From assembly GCA_020636995.1 (NCBI GenBank), contig JACJWU010000001.1, positions 248,001-312,000 of the forward strand: a DNA stretch of 64,000 bases, read 5' to 3'. Source of the stretch: Actinomycetota bacterium (GTDB lineage: Bacteria; Actinomycetota; Actinomycetes; S36-B12; UBA10799). A program made the translations under genes and the position numbers. The notes under the pieces were generated by a model, which saw only the letters and a program-made list of their open reading frames with translations, was not told the origin of the DNA and did not search any database. This document shows positions 9,767 to 18,819 of this stretch, one piece after another (positions within the stretch are counted from its first letter, which is position 1; each line of letters starts with the position of its first letter).

Positions 9767-11022
9767 GCCAACTGCAGGCCCCCCGTGGGGTCCCGGAGTA
9801 CCTGCCGCCCGACTCCGCCGAGTTCCTGGCGGTGCGCAACACGTTGGGCCGCAGCGCGGAACTCGCAGGCTACGGCTACATCGAACTGCCCGTGTTCGAG
9901 GACACCGCGGTGTTCGTGCGCGGCGTCGGCGAGAGCACAGATGTCGTGAGCAAGGAGATGTACACGTTCACCGACCGCGGTGACCGGTCGTTGTCCCTGC
10001 GTCCCGAGGGGACCGCCGGGGTGATGCGCTCGGTCCTCGAGCACAATCTGCACCGCGGCTCGCTGCCCGTGAAACTGTGGTACGCCGGGCCGTTCTTCCG
10101 TGCCGAGCGCCCTCAGCAGGGTCGCTACCGGCAACTGCAGCAGGTGGGGGTCGAGGCGATCGGTGTGGACGATCCGCTTCTGGACGCCGAGGTGATCGCG
10201 GTGGCCGACGAGGGCTATCGGCGGCTGGGACTGCGAGGCTACCGCCTGGATCTGTCGTCGATCGGGTGCAAGGAATGCCGGCCGGTGTACCGCGCGGTGC
10301 TGCAGGAGTTCCTCGCGGGCCTCCCGTTGGACGACGCCACTGCCGAGCGAGCACGGATCAACCCCTTGCGCGTCCTCGATGACAAGCGCGCGGAGATCCG
10401 CGTCCTTCTCACCGATGCCCCACTGCCCCCGGACCATCTGTGCGACGAGTGCCGGGAACACTTCACCCGGGTGCAGCAGGCGCTGACCGCGCTCGGGGTG
10501 CGGTTTGCGCTGAACCCACGGTTGGTGCGCGGTCTGGACTACTACACCCGGACGACGTTCGAGTTCGACCACCCGGCGCTCGGGGCGCAGTCCGGCATCG
10601 GCGGTGGTGGTCGCTACGACGGACTGATGGCGTCGCTCGGCGGCCCGGATATGACAGGGATCGGCTTCGGACTCGGCACCGACCGGACACTGCTGGCATG
10701 CCGCGCCGAGGGGCTGCGACCGGGGGAGGGACGTCGTGTCGAGGTGTTCATCGTCCCTCTGGGAGAGGCGGCGCGGGATGCCGCCTCGAAGCTCGCCGGT
10801 CGGTTCCGGGCTGACGGCATGCCCGTGGACATGGCCTACGGGAGTCGCGGGCTCAAGGGTGCCATGAAGGCCGCCGACAGGTCGGGGGCGCGGTGGGCCA
10901 TCATCGTGGGGGAGAAGGAACTGGCCGAGGGGCGGGTTCAGATCAAGGACATGACCAACGGGGATCAACGCAGCGTCGTTGTCGAGGACGTGGTCGGACA
11001 GTTGTTGACGGAAGGAATGTGA
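9763..11022 (+). CDS. hisS: Histidine--tRNA ligase
   Basis: 419 residues, normal for bacterial HisRS. This class II enzyme charges tRNA-His. Motif 2 is seen as [19 protein letters not shown]. The histidine-specific motifs are [15 protein letters not shown] (HisA) and GGGGRYDGL, with [10 protein letters not shown] as motif 3. [13 protein letters not shown] is the conserved active-site stretch. The C-terminal ~90 residues form the anticodon-binding domain. The GTG start overlaps the MBL stop, and aspS starts 1 nt after the hisS stop, so the three are co-translated. Confidence 0.97.
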   Translation: MSQLQAPRGVPEYLPPDSAEFLAVRNTLGRSAELAGYGYIELPVFEDTAVFVRGVGESTDVVSKEMYTFTDRGDRSLSLRPEGTAGVMRSVLEHNLHRGSLPVKLWYAGPFFRAERPQQGRYRQLQQVGVEAIGVDDPLLDAEVIAVADEGYRRLGLRGYRLDLSSIGCKECRPVYRAVLQEFLAGLPLDDATAERARINPLRVLDDKRAEIRVLLTDAPLPPDHLCDECREHFTRVQQALTALGVRFALNPRLVRGLDYYTRTTFEFDHPALGAQSGIGGGGRYDGLMASLGGPDMTGIGFGLGTDRTLLACRAEGLRPGEGRRVEVFIVPLGEAARDAASKLAGRFRADGMPVDMAYGSRGLKGAMKAADRSGARWAIIVGEKELAEGRVQIKDMTNGDQRSVVVEDVVGQLLTEGM

Positions 11023-11023
11023 C

Positions 11024-12766
11024 GTGAGCAGAACCGGAGCGGGAACCCTGCGGGCCGCCGATGCCGGACGTGAGGTGACCCTCTCCGGGTGGGTGGCCCG
11101 GCGCCGTGATCACGGCGGGGTGGCGTTCCTCGATCTGCGTGACGCGTCCGGGGTCGTACAGGTGGTGGTCCACGACGAGGCCGCCCACGGACTGCGGGCC
11201 GAGTACTGCATCCGGGTGCATGGCGAGGTGCGGGACCGGCCGGAGGGCAACGAGAACCCCGATCTGCCGACCGGTGCCATCGAGGTGATGGCCGACGCGG
11301 TAGAGGTCCTCTCCGCGGCCGCCCCGCTGCCGTTCCCGATCGACGACTACGTCGACGTCAGCGAGGACACCCGCCTGCGCCACCGGTACCTCGACCTGCG
11401 CCGGACATCGCAGGCGAACGCCCTGCGGATGCGTTCGAGAGTCAACCAACTCGCCCGTGACGTGCTGCTGGAGCGCGAGTTCGTGGAGGTGGAGACCCCC
11501 ACGCTCACCCGCTCCACACCGGAGGGTGCCCGCGACTTCCTCGTGCCGGTACGCCTGCAGCCGGGGCACTGGTACGCCCTGCCGCAGTCGCCGCAGTTGT
11601 TCAAACAGTTGCTGATGGTCGCCGGGCTCGAGCGGTACTTCCAGATCGCACGGTGCTACCGCGACGAGGACTTCCGGGCCGACCGGCAGCCCGAGTTCAC
11701 GCAGCTGGACATCGAGATGTCGTTCGTGGAGCAACAGGATGTGATCGACGTCGGGGAGGCGGTGATCCGTGCCCTGTGGGCGGGCGTCCTCGGCTATGAG
11801 ATCGGTGAGATCCCGCACATGACCTACGACGAGGCCATGCGCCGGTTCGGGTCCGACAAGCCGGATCTGCGTTTCGATCTCGAACTCACCGAACTCACCG
11901 ACCACTTCGCGAACACGCCGTTCCGGGTGTTCCAGGCCCCGTACGTCGGGGCGATCGTCATGCCTGGCGGCGCCGACCAGCCCCGGCGTGCGTTCGACGC
12001 CTGGCAGGAATGGGCCAAGCAGCGCGGTGCGAAGGGTCTCGCGTACGTGACGATCGCGCAGGACGGCACGCTGGGCGGACCAGTGGCCAAGAACATCTCG
12101 GATGCCGAGCGCGAGGGCCTGGCCGAGGCGGTCGGAGCGGCCCCGGGTGACTGCATCTTCTTCGCCGCGGGCCGGCCCGGCGAAGCCCGCGGTCTGCTCG
12201 CCGCGACCCGCGACGAGATCGCTACCAGGCTCGGGCTGATCGACGAATCGCAGTGGTCCTTCGTCTGGATCGTCGACGCGCCCATGTTCGAGGAGATCGA
12301 ACTCGACGACGGCACGACCGCCTGGACCGCGGTGCACCACCCGTTCACCTCGCCCAACGCTGAATCGCTGGCGACGTTCGACACCGACCCCGCGTCGGCA
12401 CTGGCGTGGGCCTACGACCTGGTCTGCAACGGCAACGAGATCGGCGGTGGTTCCATCCGTATCCACCAGCAGGAGGTCCAGCGGCGGGCGTTCGACGTGC
12501 TGGGAATCGGCGAGAAGGAGGCCGATGAGAAGTTCGGATTCCTGCTGGAGGCCTTCAAGTACGGTCCACCGCCGCACGGCGGCATCGCCTTCGGATGGGA
12601 CCGCATCTGCATGCTGCTGGCCGGAGCCAACTCGCTGCGCGACGTGATCGCCTTCCCGAAGACCGGGGCCGGTCACGATCCGTTGACCGGGGCGCCGTCG
12701 ACGATCACCGCCGAACAGCGTGCCGAGGCCGGTGTGGACTTCGTGCCGGAGGAGGCCGCCGAGTAG
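11024..12766 (+). CDS. aspS: Aspartate--tRNA(Asp/Asn) ligase
   Basis: 580 residues, bacterial-type AspRS. It has an N-terminal OB anticodon-binding domain (1-110), class II catalytic core with FRDEDF-like motif 2 ([24 protein letters not shown]) and motif 3 ([16 protein letters not shown]), and an inserted GAD domain (about 290-420). RRRDHGG carries His at residue 30, where discriminating E. coli AspRS has Leu, and Gly at ~75 where E. coli has Lys. Both match the non-discriminating form described for Pseudomonas. The enzyme probably also charges tRNA-Asn, with GatCAB amidating Asp to Asn. GTG start; the last base of the stop is the first base of rarA. Confidence 0.96.
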   Translation: MSRTGAGTLRAADAGREVTLSGWVARRRDHGGVAFLDLRDASGVVQVVVHDEAAHGLRAEYCIRVHGEVRDRPEGNENPDLPTGAIEVMADAVEVLSAAAPLPFPIDDYVDVSEDTRLRHRYLDLRRTSQANALRMRSRVNQLARDVLLEREFVEVETPTLTRSTPEGARDFLVPVRLQPGHWYALPQSPQLFKQLLMVAGLERYFQIARCYRDEDFRADRQPEFTQLDIEMSFVEQQDVIDVGEAVIRALWAGVLGYEIGEIPHMTYDEAMRRFGSDKPDLRFDLELTELTDHFANTPFRVFQAPYVGAIVMPGGADQPRRAFDAWQEWAKQRGAKGLAYVTIAQDGTLGGPVAKNISDAEREGLAEAVGAAPGDCIFFAAGRPGEARGLLAATRDEIATRLGLIDESQWSFVWIVDAPMFEEIELDDGTTAWTAVHHPFTSPNAESLATFDTDPASALAWAYDLVCNGNEIGGGSIRIHQQEVQRRAFDVLGIGEKEADEKFGFLLEAFKYGPPPHGGIAFGWDRICMLLAGANSLRDVIAFPKTGAGHDPLTGAPSTITAEQRAEAGVDFVPEEAAE

Positions 12767-14067
12767 TGGCGGACCTGTTCGACGACAGCGCGCCGGCCTC
12801 ACCGCTGGCCGCCCGGGTGCGACCGATGGCGGTCGACGAGGTCATCGGACAGTCCCACCTGCTCGGTCCGAACTCCCCGCTGCGCTCCCTGCTCAGCGAT
12901 CCCGACGCTGCGACCAGTGTGATCCTGTGGGGACCCCCTGGTACCGGCAAGACGACCCTGGCGCGGCTGGCCGCCGAAGTCAGTGGTCGCCGCTTCGTGG
13001 CCCTGGCGGCCGTGAGTGCGGGGGTGAAGGATGTGCGCGCCGCCATCGAGCAGGCCCGGGAACGGGGTCGCACCCACGGCGAACGCACCATTCTGTTCAT
13101 CGACGAGGTACACCGGTTCTCCAAGACCCAGCAGGACGTCCTGCTGCCCGCCGTGGAGCACGGCTGGGTGACACTGATCGCGGCCACGACCGAGAACCCG
13201 AGCATCAGCATGGTGAGTCCGTTGCTCTCGCGTTCCATGCTGCTGGTGCTGCAGGCGCTCACCGACGAGGAGGTGGAGCGCGTCATCGCGCGGGCCTTGA
13301 CCCACCCCGCCGGCCTGCCGGGAGTCACCATCACCCCGGAGGCGACCGATCTGGTCGTCCGATTCGCGGGCGGGGATGCGCGCCGGGCGCTCACCGCACT
13401 CGAGACCGCGGCGGGTGCCGGGTCCGACATCACCGCGGACGTGGTGCGCGGGATCATCCCGCAAGTGGCCAATCGGTACGACCGGGACGGCGACCTGCAC
13501 TACGACGTGACGAGCGCCTTGATCAAGAGTGTGCGGGGAAGTGATGTCGATGCGGCCCTGCACTATCTGGCGCGCTTGGTCGCCAGCGGGGAGGACCCCC
13601 GGTTCATCGCCCGGCGGCTGGTGATCCTGGCCAGCGAGGACATCGGACTCGCGGATCCCACCGCCCTGCCGCTTGCCATCGCCGGGCTGCAGGCTGTGCA
13701 GTTCGTGGGGTGGCCGGAGGCCCGGATCACCCTCGGCCACGTGGTGATCCACCTGTGCCTGAGCCCCAAGAGCAACGCCGCGTACGTCGCGATCAATGAG
13801 GCGCTCGCCGACGTGGAAGCCGGACGGATCAGTCCGGTCCCGGCCATGCTGCGCGACGCAAGCCTCAAGGCGTCGCGAGTGACCGGTGCCGGCAAGGGGT
13901 ACCGCTACCCGCACGACGAGGGTGGCTTCGTCCCGATCAGGTACGTGGCGGAGCCCATCATCGACCGCCGCTACTACCGTCCGACCGATCGTGGCGCCGA
14001 GGCCCGGGCCGCGGCGGCCGTGGAGCGACTGCGGGCGGCTGTCGACGGCGACGTCTCGGACGACTGA
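12766..14067 (+). CDS. rarA: Replication-associated recombination ATPase RarA (MgsA)
   Basis: 433 residues. It is an AAA+ clamp-loader-like ATPase that acts at stalled replication forks. Walker A is GPPGTGKTT near 56-64 and Walker B is ILFIDEVHRFSKTQQD. IAATTENPS is sensor 1, SPLLSRSMLLVLQ includes the arginine-finger Arg, and GDARRALTALE is sensor 2. The C-terminal tetramerisation domain follows (SEDIGLADPTALPLAIAG, YVAINEALADV, KGYRYPHDEGGFV). The frame is open upstream, but that part lies inside aspS; GTG 12766 gives MADLFDDSAPASPLAARVRP, the standard start of the family. It is the last gene of the MBL-hisS-aspS-rarA unit. Confidence 0.95.
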   Translation: MADLFDDSAPASPLAARVRPMAVDEVIGQSHLLGPNSPLRSLLSDPDAATSVILWGPPGTGKTTLARLAAEVSGRRFVALAAVSAGVKDVRAAIEQARERGRTHGERTILFIDEVHRFSKTQQDVLLPAVEHGWVTLIAATTENPSISMVSPLLSRSMLLVLQALTDEEVERVIARALTHPAGLPGVTITPEATDLVVRFAGGDARRALTALETAAGAGSDITADVVRGIIPQVANRYDRDGDLHYDVTSALIKSVRGSDVDAALHYLARLVASGEDPRFIARRLVILASEDIGLADPTALPLAIAGLQAVQFVGWPEARITLGHVVIHLCLSPKSNAAYVAINEALADVEAGRISPVPAMLRDASLKASRVTGAGKGYRYPHDEGGFVPIRYVAEPIIDRRYYRPTDRGAEARAAAAVERLRAAVDGDVSDD

Positions 14068-14072
14068 AGCGG

Positions 14073-14149
14073 ATCCGTGAGCAGTCTGGAAATCCGGGAG
14101 CACTCCACCAAGGCCGAAACGCTCCCGGATCCTCGAAGTGCTCACGGAT
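14073..14149. repeat. Nested inverted repeats downstream of rarA
   Basis: An outer 11-bp pair, ATCCGTGAGCA (14073-14083) and TGCTCACGGAT (14139-14149), encloses an inner perfect 10-bp pair, ATCCGGGAGC (14092-14101) and GCTCCCGGAT (14121-14130). An alternative pairing, GAGCACT (14099-14105) with AGTGCTC (14137-14143), is also possible. It starts 6 bp after the rarA stop and may act as a terminator, but there is no T-tract. Confidence 0.7.
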
Positions 14150-14159
14150 TCGTCCGGCA

Positions 14160-14263
14160 TGTTTGTCCGGCCTTTTGGTCCGGCCTTTTGGTCCGGCCTG
14201 TTTTTCCGGTCTGTTCGTCCGGCCTGTTTGTCCGGCCTGTTTGTCCGGCCTGTTTGTCCGGCC
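14160..14263. repeat. Minisatellite: eight 13-bp tandem units
   Basis: Eight consecutive 13-bp units (consensus TGTTTGTCCGGCC) fill 104 bp without gaps. Units 1, 6, 7 and 8 are identical; the others differ by one to four bases (TTTTGGTCCGGCC twice, TGTTTTTCCGGTC, TGTTCGTCCGGCC). The unit length is not a multiple of three, so reading frames across it are not likely to be coding. The GTCCGG core is partly self-complementary, so the transcript could fold. Confidence 0.9.
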
Positions 14264-14320
14264 CCGCGATCAGCTCGGCGCGACCGCCGGGAATGACCCG
14301 GAGGCACGCCGATTCGTGCG

Positions 14321-14326
14321 TACACT
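14321..14326 (+). promoter_or_regulatory. Candidate -10 box (TACACT) for the 78-residue membrane protein gene
   Basis: TACACT ends 7 nt before the GTG at 14334 and no Shine-Dalgarno is seen. The pattern matches the other leaderless-type starts in the window. Confidence 0.4.
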
Positions 14327-14333
14327 GACGCAC

Positions 14334-14570
14334 GTGAGCCGAATCTTCTGGATCGGGGTCGGAGCCGCCGGTGGCATCGTCGCCTACCGCAAGGCCAACG
14401 AGACCCTCACGGGTGTCCGTGAACGCAGTCTGCGCGAGAACCTCACCAAGGTCGCCCGCACGGCCTCGAACGTGGCAGCCTCCGCCCGTTACCTCGCAGC
14501 GCTCTCAGCCGACGAGCAGCCACCGGCGGGTGTGGTGGACATCCGCCAAGCCCCCGCCGCCCGCAGGTAG
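14334..14570 (+). CDS. Small membrane protein, DUF6167-like
   Basis: 78 residues. The N-terminus SRIFWIGVGAAGGIVAYRKANETL has a short glycine-rich hydrophobic segment at 3-19, followed by a charged amphipathic helix region (RERSLRENLTKVARTASNVAASARYLAAL). In Streptomyces a protein of similar pattern, annotated DUF6167, also lies just upstream of alaS, which is the main reason for this name. The function is unknown. The frame is open upstream through the minisatellite; GTG 14334 is chosen because of the -10-like box and the fitting N-terminus. Confidence 0.7.
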   Translation: MSRIFWIGVGAAGGIVAYRKANETLTGVRERSLRENLTKVARTASNVAASARYLAALSADEQPPAGVVDIRQAPAARR

Positions 14571-14587
14571 TCCGCGGACCCCGGCAT

Positions 14588-14593
14588 TAGGCT
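14588..14593 (+). promoter_or_regulatory. Candidate -10 box (TAGGCT) for the leaderless alaS operon
   Basis: TAGGCT ends 7 nt before the alaS ATG, with no Shine-Dalgarno between. The same hexamer occurs before the prepilin peptidase gene at 34786. Confidence 0.45.
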
Positions 14594-14600
14594 GACTCCC

Positions 14601-17273
14601 ATGGAGTCTGCCGAGATCCGACGACGTTTCCTCGCCTTCTTCGAGGCGCGCGGTCACACCGTGGTGCCGAGTGCGTCGTTGCTGCTGAACGACCCGACGT
14701 TGTTGTTCGTCAACGCGGGGATGGTGCCGTTCAAGCCGTATTTCCTCGGTGAGGCCGTTCCTCCGTACAAGCGCGCGACCAGCGTCCAGAAGGTGGTCCG
14801 CACGCTGGACATCGAAGAGGTGGGCAAGACCACCCGGCACGCGTCGTTCTTCCAGATGTGCGGGAACTTCTCCTTCGGCGACTACTTCAAGGAGGGCGCG
14901 ATCCCCTTCGCCTGGGATCTGCTGACCACCTCGGTCGCCGAGGGTGGCTTCGGTTTCCCCGAGGAGAAGTTGTGGGTCACCGTCTACGAGGACGATGACG
15001 AGGCGGCGCGACTGTGGCAGGAACTCGTCGGGTTGCCCGCCGATCGCATCCAGCGGCGGGGGATGGTCGACAACTTCTGGTCCATGGGCGTGCCGGGACC
15101 ATGTGGCCCGTGCAGCGAGATCTACTACGATCGCGGTCCCGAGTTCGGCCGCGAGGGCGGCCCGGTGGCCGATGAGGACCGGTACCTCGAGGTGTGGAAC
15201 CTCGTCTTCATGCAGTTCGAGCGCGGGGAGGGGCCGGGTAAGGAGGGCTTCCCGATCCTCGGGGAGTTGCCCGCGAAGAACATCGACACCGGCCTCGGTC
15301 TGGAACGTATGGCGGCGATCCTGCAGGGCGTGGACAACATCTACGAGATCGACACCACCCGTGCGACCATCGACACCGCGGTGGAGATCACGGGACGCGC
15401 CTACGGCCGCAACCATGCCGATGACGTGGCGCTGCGGGTCGTCGCCGACCATGCCCGCACGTGCGCATTCTTGATCTCCGACGGCGTGCTGCCGGGCAAC
15501 GAGGGCCGTGGATACGTCCTGCGCCGGTTGCTGCGCCGGGTTGTGTTCAACATGCGGTTGCTCGGCGCGCATGAGCCCACGATGTCGGCCCTGATCGGCA
15601 GCGTGATCGCGGCGATGTCCCCGCAGTACCCCAGTCTGCTCACCGATGCCGGCCGGATCGAGACGATCGCCGTCTCGGAGGAGGAGGCCTTCCGGCAGAC
15701 GTTGCGTTCGGGGACCACCGTGTTCGACACCGCCGTGGCCGGCACGAAGGCCCGCGGCTCGGCGACGATGTCCGGCGCCGACGCCTTCGCACTGCACGAC
15801 ACCTATGGCTTCCCGATCGATCTCACACTCGAGCTCGCCGCGGATCAAGGGCTCGAGGTCGACCGCGAAGGGTTCGCCTCGTTGATGGCAGAGCAGCGGG
15901 CCCGCGCGAAGGCCGACGCCGTCGCGCGCAAGGCCGGGGTCACCCCGCTGACCGCCTACCGGGAGGTCATGGAGGCGGCCGGCGAGACCCAGTTCACCGG
16001 CTACGACGAATGGCAGTCGGAGGGTCGCGTGCGCGGCCTGTTGCGCGATGGGGAGTCCGTGACCTCCGCGGCCGCCGGCGACGTCGTCGAGGTGGTACTG
16101 GACCGCAGTCCGTTCTACGCCGAGGCCGGCGGGCAGCTCGGTGACCACGGACTGATCAGGCTCGACGACGGATCCACACTGCAGGTCGACGACGTGCAGA
16201 CCCCGGTGCCCGGTCTGTGGGTGCATCGGGCGCACGTTCTCGAGGGCGAGGCGGCGGTCGGCGCGCCGGCTGTCGGGATCGTCGACGTCGAACGCCGGCG
16301 GGCGATCTCGCGGGCGCACACGGCGACCCACATGATCCACAAGACCTTCCGCGAGATGCTGGGGGAGACAGCCACGCAGATGGGCTCGGAGAACGCGCCC
16401 GGCCGGTTGCGCTTCGACTTCCCGTTCCCTAAGGCGGTTCCGGACAGCGTGCTGCGGGATGCCGAGGAACGCGTGAACTCCCTGCTCCTGGAGGACATGA
16501 CGGTCACGGCCCGGTACATGACCCAGGCCGAGGCGCTCGATATGGGCGCCATGGCCCTGTTCGGGGAGAAGTACGGCGACACGGTACGCGTGGTCTCGGT
16601 CGGGGACTGGGCACACGAACTGTGCGGCGGGACGCACGCCCACCGCAGTGGCCAGTTGGGCGTGGTGTCCTTCATCTCTGAGGGCTCCATCGGCTCCGGG
16701 GTGCGCCGGGTGGAGGCTCTGGTGGGCTCGGACGCCTACCAGTACCTGGCCCGCGAGCACCTGTTGGTCTCCGCCCTGAGCTCCATGCTCAAGAGTCCGC
16801 GGGAGGACCTCGTGGAGCGGGTGGGGACGACCGTGGAGAAGCTGAAGCACGCCGAGCGGGAGCTGGCACGCCTCAAACAGGAGGCGATGATGTCCAACAT
16901 TGACAGCATCCTGGGCGACGGCGCGCAGGTCGGGGCGTTCCGCCTGTGGACCCTGCAGGCTCCATCCGGGACCGACGCCAAACAGTTGCGCGAGATCGCC
17001 CTGGCCGGGGTGCGAAAGGCCCCCGGCGACCTGCCGGCCGCGGTGCTGGCGGCAGCGGTGAGCGATGGCCGGGTCTCGCTGATCGCCACCGTCAACGGGC
17101 TGGGGCAGGAGCGGGGGCTCTCGGCCAGCGACTTGTTGAATGCCGCGCTGCCCAGCGTCGACGGCCGCGGGGGTGGCAAGAAGGACGCCGCGCAGGGTGG
17201 TGGATCGAACCCGGACGGGATACCAGCGGCGTTCCGGGCCGCCGAAACCTTCCTGCGTGGGTTCGCGGGCTAG
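14601..17273 (+). CDS. alaS: Alanine--tRNA ligase
   Basis: 890 residues, full length. It charges tRNA-Ala and edits mischarged Ser/Gly. The start MESAEIRRRFLAFFEARGHTVVPSASL is typical, with class II motif 2 near ATSVQKVVRTLDIEEVGKT. The editing domain has HTATHMIHKTF (the HxxxH zinc pair, about residues 573-577) and CGGTHAH (C675-H679), so all four metal ligands are present. The C-terminal C-Ala/DHHA1 domain is near 760-890. It heads the alaS-ruvX-mltG-aroE unit; the stop overlaps the ruvX start by one base. Confidence 0.97.
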   Translation: MESAEIRRRFLAFFEARGHTVVPSASLLLNDPTLLFVNAGMVPFKPYFLGEAVPPYKRATSVQKVVRTLDIEEVGKTTRHASFFQMCGNFSFGDYFKEGAIPFAWDLLTTSVAEGGFGFPEEKLWVTVYEDDDEAARLWQELVGLPADRIQRRGMVDNFWSMGVPGPCGPCSEIYYDRGPEFGREGGPVADEDRYLEVWNLVFMQFERGEGPGKEGFPILGELPAKNIDTGLGLERMAAILQGVDNIYEIDTTRATIDTAVEITGRAYGRNHADDVALRVVADHARTCAFLISDGVLPGNEGRGYVLRRLLRRVVFNMRLLGAHEPTMSALIGSVIAAMSPQYPSLLTDAGRIETIAVSEEEAFRQTLRSGTTVFDTAVAGTKARGSATMSGADAFALHDTYGFPIDLTLELAADQGLEVDREGFASLMAEQRARAKADAVARKAGVTPLTAYREVMEAAGETQFTGYDEWQSEGRVRGLLRDGESVTSAAAGDVVEVVLDRSPFYAEAGGQLGDHGLIRLDDGSTLQVDDVQTPVPGLWVHRAHVLEGEAAVGAPAVGIVDVERRRAISRAHTATHMIHKTFREMLGETATQMGSENAPGRLRFDFPFPKAVPDSVLRDAEERVNSLLLEDMTVTARYMTQAEALDMGAMALFGEKYGDTVRVVSVGDWAHELCGGTHAHRSGQLGVVSFISEGSIGSGVRRVEALVGSDAYQYLAREHLLVSALSSMLKSPREDLVERVGTTVEKLKHAERELARLKQEAMMSNIDSILGDGAQVGAFRLWTLQAPSGTDAKQLREIALAGVRKAPGDLPAAVLAAAVSDGRVSLIATVNGLGQERGLSASDLLNAALPSVDGRGGGKKDAAQGGGSNPDGIPAAFRAAETFLRGFAG

Positions 17274-17728
17274 TGCGCCCCGGGATCCGGTTGGCCGTCG
17301 ACGTCGGCTCAGTCCGTGTTGGCATCGCCCGTAGTGACCCCACGGGCACGCTTGCGGTCCCGGAGTGCACGCTGGATGCGCGCAAAGACTGGATCGTCGA
17401 GCTGGCACGGCTTGTGGGGGAGTACGAGCCGCTGGAGGTGATCGTCGGGTTGCCGGTGTCCCTGGACGGCAAGGAGCATGCCGCCGCCCAGCGGGTCCGG
17501 GATGTGGTGCAGCGGATGATTGTGGCCTGCCCGAACACGCCCATCCGGCTGGTCGACGAACGGCTGACGACGACCTCGGCCCATGCACAGTTGCGCGAGG
17601 CAGGGGTCTCGACACGGAAGGGACGCGGTGTGGTCGATCAGGCGGCCGCTGTCATCATGTTGCAGAATGCGTTGGATGCAGAACGTGCCACGGATCCGCC
17701 GGGCACGCTGGCGAACGGACCCGGATGA
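17273..17728 (+). CDS. ruvX: Holliday junction resolvase-like protein RuvX (YqgF)
   Basis: 151 residues. RNase H-fold protein of the YqgF/RuvX family, linked to pre-16S rRNA processing and to Holliday junction resolution. The acidic residues are visible: D10 in LAVDVGSVRVGIARSD, the Glu of LVDERLTT and the Asp of GVVDQAAAVIML. VIVGLPVSLDGKE is also a family stretch. The GTG at 17273 uses the last base of the alaS stop; the longer upstream frame lies within alaS. The stop overlaps mltG (ATGA). Confidence 0.93.
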   Translation: MRPGIRLAVDVGSVRVGIARSDPTGTLAVPECTLDARKDWIVELARLVGEYEPLEVIVGLPVSLDGKEHAAAQRVRDVVQRMIVACPNTPIRLVDERLTTTSAHAQLREAGVSTRKGRGVVDQAAAVIMLQNALDAERATDPPGTLANGPG

Positions 17729-18819
17729 GCGAACTCGGCTTGAACATGGAGGTCGAACCTCCCAACCGGCCCAACCCCAAGAAGGGCCGAGGCGCACTGG
17801 TGCTGGCGGTGTTGGTGTTCTTCGGTGTCATCGCGTTCATCGGTGTCCTCTTGGTGCGGCAGTTCCTGCTCGGCGGTGGCGAGGACTACTCCGGAGCGGG
17901 CAACGGTGAGGTGATCATCGAGGTCCAAGATGGTCAGACCCTTTCTGAGATCGGGACGACGCTCAAGGAGAACGGCGTAGTGGCCAGCGCGGACTCCTTC
18001 ATAGACGTGGCCGCCCGCAACGAGCAGGCACAGACCATCGGGCCGGGCTACTACCGGCTTGCCGAGCGCATGAGCGCCCAGGCGGCCCTCGACGCGATGC
18101 TCGATCCGGCCAACCAGGTGATCATTCGTGCGGTGATCCCCGAGGGGCTGCGGATGCAGCAGGTCGTGCGACGGTTGTCAAAGGCGTCGAACATACCGGA
18201 GGCGCGTTTCGAGGCGGCCATCAAGGACGCGTCGAAACTCGGGCTGCCGAAATGGGCCAAGAAAGGCAACGCGGAGGGCTTCCTGTTCCCGGCGACGTAC
18301 GAATTCGCGCCCACCGCCAGTGCCCGCGACATGATCCAGGCGATGCTGACCCGGTACAACGAGGCGGCCGAATCCTTGGATTTCGTCGCGCGGGCAAAGC
18401 GCACCGGATACTCGCCGTATGAGGTGATGGTCATCGCGAGTCTGGTGCAGGCCGAGGGCCATCCCGACGACTACGGCAAGGTCTCCCGGGTGATCTACAA
18501 CAGACTGGCCGCCGGGATGCCCCTGCAGTTGGACGCCACCGTGAACTACGCGTTGAAGAAGACGGACATCAACCTCTCGCCCGAGGAGATCGCCACCTCA
18601 TCGCCGTACAACACGTATCAGAACACCGGACTGCCCCCCACACCCATCAACCAGCCGGGGGAGGCCGCCATCGAGGCCGCCCTTGAGCCGGACAAGGGGG
18701 ACTGGATCTACTTCGTGTCGGTCAACCCGGACACCGGCGAAACCAAGTTCACCGCCGACTACGACGAGTTCCTCGAATTCAAGGCGGAGTTCGAGGAGTA
18801 CGTCGCGAAGAACCCGTGA
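17725..18819 (+). CDS. mltG: Endolytic peptidoglycan transglycosylase MltG
   Basis: 364 residues. It cuts nascent glycan strands in the membrane and is thought to terminate strand growth. A cytoplasmic start (1-22) is followed by a membrane helix at 23-47. A LysM-like N-domain (DGQTLSEIGTTLKENGVV) precedes the YceG catalytic domain. EGFLFPATYEF and YNTYQNTGLPPTPINQPG are family signatures. The catalytic Glu is best assigned to E244 in SLVQAEGHP; in E. coli the corresponding stretch is SIVEKE, so the first Glu is Gln here. The ATG overlaps the ruvX stop, and aroE starts inside the mltG stop (GTGA). Confidence 0.95.
   Translation: MSELGLNMEVEPPNRPNPKKGRGALVLAVLVFFGVIAFIGVLLVRQFLLGGGEDYSGAGNGEVIIEVQDGQTLSEIGTTLKENGVVASADSFIDVAARNEQAQTIGPGYYRLAERMSAQAALDAMLDPANQVIIRAVIPEGLRMQQVVRRLSKASNIPEARFEAAIKDASKLGLPKWAKKGNAEGFLFPATYEFAPTASARDMIQAMLTRYNEAAESLDFVARAKRTGYSPYEVMVIASLVQAEGHPDDYGKVSRVIYNRLAAGMPLQLDATVNYALKKTDINLSPEEIATSSPYNTYQNTGLPPTPINQPGEAAIEAALEPDKGDWIYFVSVNPDTGETKFTADYDEFLEFKAEFEEYVAKNP

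Noticed and set aside
10943..12802. Minus-strand open frame opposite aspS
   Set aside because: It is a shadow of aspS with biased composition and no recognisable motif.
14077..14328. Open frame across the minisatellite
   Set aside because: It is made of 13-bp repeats translated in shifting frames, has no ribosome site and no natural composition.
14505..17615. Minus-strand open frame of over 1,000 codons opposite alaS
   Set aside because: alaS is complete and certain on the plus strand. The antisense frame shows no domain and is due to high third-position GC.
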